64,000 nt of DNA from DATFCK01 sp963728975. GTDB taxonomy: Bacteria; Verrucomicrobiota; Verrucomicrobiia; Chthoniobacterales; UBA10450. Under the pieces are notes generated by a model. The model was not told the DNA's origin, ran no database searches, and saw only the letters and a program-made list of their open reading frames with translations. A program made the translations under genes and the position numbers. Shown in pieces: positions 59,574-64,000 of the stretch (within the stretch, counting starts at the first letter, position 1; every line of letters begins with the position of its first letter). The stretch covers positions 62,001 through 126,000 of the forward strand of contig CAVSMF010000002.1 in NCBI GenBank assembly GCA_963728975.1. The letters are read 5' to 3'.

Positions 59574-60689
59574 ATGATCATCGGCATTCCGAAAGAAATT
59601 AAAGAGCAGGAGCAGCGCGTCGGATTGCTGCCTTCGGCCACGGAACAACTCATCCGCCGGGGGCATTCCGTGTTGGTGGAAAAAAATGCCGGAGCCGGCT
59701 CAGGTTATCTGGATGAGGCGTATACTGGCGTCGGCGCGGAAATTGTCGGACAGGCCAAAGAGGTTTTTGCCCGGGCCGAGATGATTGTGAAAGTGAAGGA
59801 ACCGTTGCCGGCCGAGTATCCGCTCTTGGGCAAAGGGCAGATACTTTTCACCTATCTGCACCTGGCTGCGAGCAAAAGTCTAACCAGGGCGTTGCTTGAT
59901 TCGGGAGTTACCGGCATTGCTTACGAGACGATCCAGGTCAACCACCGTCTTCCGCTGCTCGAACCGATGAGCGAGATCGCGGGCCGAATGTCGGTGGTGA
60001 TGGGCGCGTATTACCTGGCCAAGTATAACGGAGGCAGCGGCGTGCTTCTCGGCGGAGTGCCCGGGGTTTTGCCCGGGAGCGTCGTGATCGTTGGCGGCGG
60101 AACATCCGGGGTCAACGCGTTGCGCATGGCCAAGGGCCTCGGGGCCGATGTCACGATTCTCGACGTGGATGTCGAGCGGCTGCGATTTCTGGACCTGGCC
60201 ATGGACAATCTGCATACCTTGTACTCCAGCGAAGCGAACTTGAATGAGCTGATGCCCGATTGCGATCTGCTCATCGGCGCGGTTCTCCTGCCCGGAGCGA
60301 AAGCGCCGAAACTGATTACCCGGCCGATGCTGAACAAGATGAAACGAGGCAGCGTGCTGGTCGACATTTCGATTGATCAGGGTGGCTGCGCCGAAACATC
60401 CCGCCCGACCACCCATCTCAATCCGGTTTATGTGGAAGAAGGGGTCACCCATTATTGCGTCGCGAATATGCCCGCGGCTTACGCCCGCACCGCCACTCAG
60501 GCGCTGACTAACGTGACCTATCCTTATATTCAGCTCCTGGCCGACTGCGGTCTGGAAAAAGCATGTCAAAAGCAACCGGCTTTGAGCGGCGGAATCAATA
60601 CCCGCGACGGCAAGCTTACCTGCCGGGCAGTGGCCGAGGCGCATGGACTGCAATTCGAGCCGCCCTTTCCTGGAAATGGAAACGGATAG
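59574..60689 (+). CDS. ald: Alanine dehydrogenase
   Basis: A 371-residue enzyme interconverting alanine and pyruvate plus ammonia with NAD. Catalytic Lys75 (VKVKEPLP) and His96 (TYLHLAAS) match the family positions. The NAD loop is VIVGGGTSGVNAL (GGGTSG at 174-179), and Asp268 in VDISIDQGG lies in the active site. The N-terminal signature GIPKEIKEQEQRVGLLP is intact. The length is exactly typical. It may link pyruvate metabolism (PFOR) with nitrogen; that is inference. Confidence 0.96.
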   Translation: MIIGIPKEIKEQEQRVGLLPSATEQLIRRGHSVLVEKNAGAGSGYLDEAYTGVGAEIVGQAKEVFARAEMIVKVKEPLPAEYPLLGKGQILFTYLHLAASKSLTRALLDSGVTGIAYETIQVNHRLPLLEPMSEIAGRMSVVMGAYYLAKYNGGSGVLLGGVPGVLPGSVVIVGGGTSGVNALRMAKGLGADVTILDVDVERLRFLDLAMDNLHTLYSSEANLNELMPDCDLLIGAVLLPGAKAPKLITRPMLNKMKRGSVLVDISIDQGGCAETSRPTTHLNPVYVEEGVTHYCVANMPAAYARTATQALTNVTYPYIQLLADCGLEKACQKQPALSGGINTRDGKLTCRAVAEAHGLQFEPPFPGNGNG

Positions 60690-60752
60690 GTCCGAAAAGG
60701 ATGCTTGCCCCGATTCAGCATTGCCTCAATAATGCCTTCTCAAACCATTACT

Positions 60753-60998
60753 ATGAACAAATACATCTGCATGTTAGCTGTCGCCGCGGCCTTCGCGGCA
60801 TGTGAGCAAAGCACCGAAACCGCGGCCCCGGCGGCAAGCCCGTCCTCCACGGTAACGGAAACGAGTCCCGCTGCGGAAACAACTCCCGCGACAACGGAAA
60901 CAACTCCTGCGACAACCGAAACAACTCCCGCAACAACCGAAGCAATGACTCCGGCCACGACGGAAACGACCGCTATGACGCCGTCACCCACGCCGTAA
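60753..60998 (+). CDS. Small Thr-rich lipoprotein (paralogue 1)
   Basis: An 81-residue lipoprotein. The lipobox is AAFAAC with Cys18 after a hydrophobic leader that starts MNKYICMLAV. The mature part is low-complexity, made of ETTPATT-type repeats and ending MTPSPTP. The DNA behind it is a degenerate repeat, so copy number may vary between strains. The ATG at 60753 was chosen because it starts the signal peptide. It is paralogous to the next gene. Confidence 0.75.
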   Translation: MNKYICMLAVAAAFAACEQSTETAAPAASPSSTVTETSPAAETTPATTETTPATTETTPATTEAMTPATTETTAMTPSPTP

Positions 60999-61031
60999 GC
61001 AACCGGGAAAAAACTAAACCAAAGGCACCAG

Positions 61032-61286
61032 TTGATTAAATACATCTGTCTGCTCGCCACCGTGGCCCTGTTTGCCGCATGCGAACAGAAGGAAACCACA
61101 GTTACCAATCCTCCGACGGAGAACAAAACTGAAAATAACACGACCGTGGTAAAGGAATCGCCTGCCCCAACCGCCGAAACCGAGACGAAGACAAAATCGA
61201 CCACCACGCTCGAGACCACTTCGTCGCCTGGCACTTCCACTGCCACAGAGACAACCACAACGACCTCTCCTGCTCCTACGCCGTAG
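61032..61286 (+). CDS. Small Thr-rich lipoprotein (paralogue 2)
   Basis: An 84-residue lipoprotein starting at TTG 61032. The leader MIKYICLLATVALFAAC aligns closely with its neighbour (MNKYICMLAVAAAFAAC) and both continue EQ. The mature part is Thr/Glu/Ser-rich and ends SPAPTP. It is followed 27 bp later by a strong terminator. The tandem arrangement suggests a local duplication after which the tails diverged. Confidence 0.75.
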   Translation: MIKYICLLATVALFAACEQKETTVTNPPTENKTENNTTVVKESPAPTAETETKTKSTTTLETTSSPGTSTATETTTTTSPAPTP

Positions 61287-61313
61287 CTCTTAAAGCTGCG
61301 AAATTGGTCGCCG

Positions 61314-61353
61314 AAAATCTTCCCGGAGTGCAATCTCCGGGAAGATTTTTTTT
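61314..61353 (+). terminator. Rho-independent terminator after the lipoprotein pair
   Basis: A 15-bp stem (AAAATCTTCCCGGAG / CTCCGGGAAGATTTT) around the loop TGCAAT runs straight into eight T residues. This is the best terminator in the window. Confidence 0.92.
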
Positions 61354-61430
61354 GCCGCAACCGGCCGCCCCCCCTGGTCCTCCTATCGATTGTCTTGCTT
61401 TCGCCCGTCTCCTTTGTCAGAACCAGCGTC

Positions 61431-61832
61431 ATGAACTGGTTGGCGATTCTCTGCGCGGGCGCGGCCTACTGGGTGCTAGGTTATGTCTGGTATTCGCTCC
61501 TATTTGGAAAGATCTGGGGAGCCGAGCAAACGCGGCACCGAGGCGAACGTCCTCCCCCAACCGGCCGGGAGATGGGAGCGAAAATGCTCGGGACGTTTGT
61601 CGCGAATTTGGTCGCGGCAGCGGCAATGGCCTACTTTTTCAAGCGAACCGCCATCGCCGACGTTAACCACGCGTTTCGTCTCGGAGCCGCAGCCGGCATC
61701 GGGTTCGCCGGGACCGCGATCACCGTCGCCTATATTTGGGAAGGGAAACCAACCAAGATCTGGATGATCGATGCCGGCTACAATTTTGTCGGCGCCGTAT
61801 TGTTAGCCATGATTTTGGTGAACTGGCCATAG
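61431..61832 (+). CDS. DUF1761 family membrane protein
   Basis: A 133-residue protein with four hydrophobic helices. It starts MNWLAILCAGAAYWVLGYVW, has the conserved WYSLLFGKIWGAEQ after helix 1, a helix ANLVAAAAMAYFF, and ends IDAGYNFVGAVLLAMILV. These are DUF1761 features; the function is unknown. The ATG at 61431 gives the family start, with a longer in-frame start at 61395 rejected. It follows the terminator of the lipoprotein pair, so it must have its own promoter. Confidence 0.85.
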   Translation: MNWLAILCAGAAYWVLGYVWYSLLFGKIWGAEQTRHRGERPPPTGREMGAKMLGTFVANLVAAAAMAYFFKRTAIADVNHAFRLGAAAGIGFAGTAITVAYIWEGKPTKIWMIDAGYNFVGAVLLAMILVNWP

Positions 61833-62160
61833 CGGCTTGTCGGACTCGATCCTTGATTGATATTAAGGTTCGCTCGCCCGGCACGGAGTTCCAGTTTCGC
61901 GCCAGCGTGGTCGAGTGCGCCGGTCCTCCCGCCCGTTTCTTCCTGTTTGAATCCGGCGGGCGGACGGTTTTTCCCCGGGCACCTCGCAAAAAAAGGCAGA
62001 ACACTGCCGCAGCCAAAGACGCAAGCGCCTATCAAGCACCAAAGCCGCCGACTTCATTTCCGTGTTCCGATCCCGGGAACAACATGCCGCCCTGGCATGA
62101 GCGCCGCGCATTCGCTATAACCGGATCACGGGCCGAACGTCCGATCCACTCCTGCCGCAA
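61833..62160. other. Intergenic region before rnpA
   Basis: A 328-bp region where rpmH (ribosomal protein L34) is normally found directly before rnpA. No L34 frame is present in any of the three plus-strand frames. A long open frame crosses it but has no recognisable domain and biased composition. I see no clear promoter or terminator. Confidence 0.5.
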
Positions 62161-62520
62161 ATGCCGCCCTCCCTTTGTTTCCCAAAGTTCAAGAGATTGA
62201 CGCTTCCGGAGGAGTTCGATCGCGTGAAGCGACAAGGAAAAGCTTTCCGGGGCGAATTGCTTACCCTGGCGGTGTTGCCCGGCCAACCATGTGCCGCACT
62301 CCGGTCCGGAGTCGTCACTTCTCGCAAAGTCGGCGGGGCCATTTTACGAAATCGTCTCCGCCGCCGCCTTCGGCATATCGTTCGCCAGCATCAGCTCGAA
62401 GTGATAACTGGAGTCTGGCTCGTCACCATCGGATCGCCTCGCGCTGCTCGCGCAAGCTTCGGGATTCTGGAAGATGAGTGGTTGCGTCTGGCCAGACGCG
62501 CTTCTATTCTAGCGCCCTGA
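62161..62520 (+). CDS. rnpA: Ribonuclease P protein component
   Basis: A 119-residue RnpA, the protein partner of RNase P RNA in tRNA 5' processing. The family start FPKFKRLTLPEEFDRVKRQG, the strand GVVTSRKVGGAILRN and the basic RNR motif RNRLRRRLRHIVRQ are visible. It overlaps the yidD start by one base (TGATG), so translation is coupled. The order rnpA-yidD-yidC is widely conserved. Confidence 0.92.
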   Translation: MPPSLCFPKFKRLTLPEEFDRVKRQGKAFRGELLTLAVLPGQPCAALRSGVVTSRKVGGAILRNRLRRRLRHIVRQHQLEVITGVWLVTIGSPRAARASFGILEDEWLRLARRASILAP

Positions 62521-62792
62521 TGCTCAGGCTCGTTCGTTTTGGAATTCGGATTTATCAGGTCACTCTCTCGCCCCTGCTTGGCTGGATCGGCGGGCCCGGT
62601 TCCGGTTGCCGATTCGAACCGACCTGTTCGCGATACTTCCTGGAAGCGCTCGAAAGGCACGGTTTCCTCCGCGGAACCTGGCTTGGGATAAAACGGCTCG
62701 GACGTTGTCAGCCATGGGGCGGCTGCGGCTCGGATCCTGTGCCGCCTCCGCTGCGCCAAACAAACCCGGTCACGCAGGGCGCTTGTGAATAG
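62520..62792 (+). CDS. yidD: Membrane protein insertion efficiency factor YidD
   Basis: A 90-residue YidD. The signature CRFEPTCSRYFLEALERHG follows an amphipathic N-terminus RFGIRIYQVTLSPLLG, and the second half has GTWLGIKRLGRCQPWGGCG. It helps YidC-dependent insertion of membrane proteins. The ATG overlaps the rnpA stop. Confidence 0.95.
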   Translation: MLRLVRFGIRIYQVTLSPLLGWIGGPGSGCRFEPTCSRYFLEALERHGFLRGTWLGIKRLGRCQPWGGCGSDPVPPPLRQTNPVTQGACE

Positions 62793-62810
62793 GGTGGGCC
62801 CACACCGCTT

Positions 62811-64000
62811 ATGGATCGAACGGCATGGATTGTTGTCAGCCTGTGCGTGATTGGCCTTGTCCTATGGGAAGTCTACTCGATCAAACAGGCTCGCCCCAGA
62901 GCGGTCTCTCCCACTGAATCGGCCGCGCCCTCGCCCGCCGCCACTCTGGCGACGCCATCGGTTCCTCCCACCGTCGCTCCATCCATTTCCGCGGCAACGC
63001 CACCGCCTCCACCGGCCGCCACGGTCGCGCCTTTCCCGGAGGTCACCGAAAACTTGCGCAATTCCGACGTCGAACTCCATCTTACCAACCGCGGTGGCGG
63101 AATTGCCGAAGCAGTCCTGGTCAATCACGTAGCCGAAGGCGACAGGCACGTCACTTTAAACTCAACTGACTATATTCCGATCGGCGCGATCGTGGAGAAT
63201 CCGGCGGCGCCGCTCCTGCCCGAATACCGGATGAGACAGGAAGGGGAAGCAGTCGTGTGCGAACGAGTGACTCCGGAGAAGGTCACGATTCGGAAGAAAT
63301 TCTTTTTCCCATCTCCGCAGGAAAAAAAAGACAACTACTTGGCGGAAATGGATTTGGAAGTGCGCAATGACGGCAGCGCCGCTTACTCAAATCCGCCTTA
63401 CTTCTTCGCTCTCGGTTCAGCCGCCCCCATTCACCCCAAGGATTATGCCACTTATACCCGCTTGGTCTGGTGTATCGGCGGACACGCCAGCGGCGTCGAT
63501 GTCAACTGGTTCACCGGCAGCGGCGGAGTCCTCGGATTCGGTCATCGTCCCGCCCAGCCGTTTTACCAAAAAGATCTTGCCGGCGCCGAATGGATTGCCG
63601 TCTCCGACCAGTTTTTCACCACCCTGGTTGCGCCGCTTACCGGCAAAGCCGACAAAGTCTGGGGTCGCCGGTTCGAAGTGCCCCGCTGGAAAAGTTCGAA
63701 GGTGGGCGGACTCGAAGGAGCGCTCGGTATGCCCGGGATGAAGATCGATCCGGGGAAAACATATTCGGCCCGTTTTGAAATTTACACCGGGCCGAAACTG
63801 TATCATCGCCTGGCCACTCTTTCCCATAACGAAGCCGAAGTGATGGAGTTCGGCATTTTTAAAATCGTCTGCCAGGCGCTGCTCAATGCCCTCAACACTC
63901 TCCACAGCGTCCTGGGGAACTATGCCGCCGGCATTTTTGCCCTCACCGTAATCATCAAGGGGATCCTGTGGCCGATCCAAAACAAGGCGAACCGTTCCAT
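62811..64000 (+). CDS. yidC: Membrane protein insertase YidC, 5' part
   Basis: The frame is open from ATG 62811 to the window end (396 complete codons). The first helix is WIVVSLCVIGLVLWEVYSI, followed by a Pro/Ala-rich linker (about 30-75). A large beta-rich periplasmic domain follows, with LHLTNRGGGIAEAVLVNH near 93 and WIAVSDQFFTTLVAPL near 260. The second helix ends the fragment with FALTVIIKGILWPIQNKAN, where the insertase core begins. This is the Gram-negative form of YidC. It lies 18 bp after yidD. Confidence 0.95.
   Translation, partial: MDRTAWIVVSLCVIGLVLWEVYSIKQARPRAVSPTESAAPSPAATLATPSVPPTVAPSISAATPPPPPAATVAPFPEVTENLRNSDVELHLTNRGGGIAEAVLVNHVAEGDRHVTLNSTDYIPIGAIVENPAAPLLPEYRMRQEGEAVVCERVTPEKVTIRKKFFFPSPQEKKDNYLAEMDLEVRNDGSAAYSNPPYFFALGSAAPIHPKDYATYTRLVWCIGGHASGVDVNWFTGSGGVLGFGHRPAQPFYQKDLAGAEWIAVSDQFFTTLVAPLTGKADKVWGRRFEVPRWKSSKVGGLEGALGMPGMKIDPGKTYSARFEIYTGPKLYHRLATLSHNEAEVMEFGIFKIVCQALLNALNTLHSVLGNYAAGIFALTVIIKGILWPIQNKANRS

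Noticed and set aside
61736..62200. A 154-codon frame before rnpA with a faint resemblance to the end of L34 in a shifted frame
   Set aside because: The resemblance covers only a few basic residues and needs frame changes; no L34 N-terminus is present.
1..64000. CRISPR arrays, prophage genes, transposase genes, toxin-antitoxin pairs
   Set aside because: No evenly spaced direct repeats with unique spacers and no phage, transposase or toxin-antitoxin families were found on either strand.

Overview
The window reads as a continuous chromosomal segment of a free-living, Gram-negative, moderately GC-rich bacterium. Gram-negative character comes from YidC with a large periplasmic domain, a LolC/E-type lipoprotein release permease, an AsmA-like protein, TatA and several lipoproteins. 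The gene set and sequence style point to Verrucomicrobiota, possibly Chthoniobacterales. Supporting points are a 34-residue bS22/AURKAIP1-like ribosomal protein, EgtB/EgtD, a pyruvate:ferredoxin oxidoreductase paired with a dihydroorotate-dehydrogenase-like protein, many TPR proteins, and intergenic short-word and palindromic repeats. The taxonomic placement is inference; no rRNA gene is present.

Layout. 1-3.7 kb: end of a complex I operon with two successive NuoM-type subunits, the second carrying two frameshifts, followed by NuoN. 3.8-10.9 kb: a DUF1579 protein, a translationally coupled nifJ plus DHOD-like pair, two cupins and a molybdenum-carrier-like protein. 11-18.5 kb: LolC/E-type permease, TPR protein, NlpC/P60 hydrolase, DUF2237, a 2H phosphoesterase, RtcB RNA ligase and an Hsp70 paralogue. 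18.5-24.4 kb: TPR proteins and an AI-2E transporter, with a 263-bp MITE-like element at the transporter 3' end, then the bS22-like gene and tRNA-Pro(CGG). 24.7-29 kb: a tight operon of type IV pilin-like proteins. 29-35.2 kb: rpoZ, smpB, thpR, an unknown coupled pair, ruvA, a frameshifted GT39 glycosyltransferase, a PAP2 phosphatase and tRNA-Ser(TGA). 35.4-41.8 kb: radical SAM protein, OPA/MFS transporter, aldehyde dehydrogenase and an osmoprotectant-type ABC transporter. 41.8-44.6 kb: ergothioneine operon. 44.6-50 kb: alpha/beta hydrolase, LOG protein, ACP, TatA, glnA and glnB. 50-57 kb: dnaE, an AsmA-like protein and a DUF4230 protein. 57-64 kb: a repeat island, recF, yqgE, alanine dehydrogenase, two paralogous Thr-rich lipoproteins, DUF1761, rnpA, yidD and partial yidC.

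How it works together. Energy and carbon genes are complex I, PFOR, alanine dehydrogenase and aldehyde dehydrogenase. Nitrogen assimilation is represented by glnB-glnA, both keeping their modification tyrosines. RNA and DNA maintenance genes are rtcB, two 2H phosphoesterases, ruvA, recF, dnaE, rnpA and smpB. Stress genes include ergothioneine synthesis, an osmolyte ABC transporter and Hsp70.

The most notable signals are repeats acting on genes. A REPIN-like palindrome is read in frame inside egtB, a MITE-like element supplies the last codons and stop of the AI-2E transporter gene, and a 3' terminal repeat array encodes the end of the PAP2 protein. I saw no CRISPR array, prophage or transposase gene.
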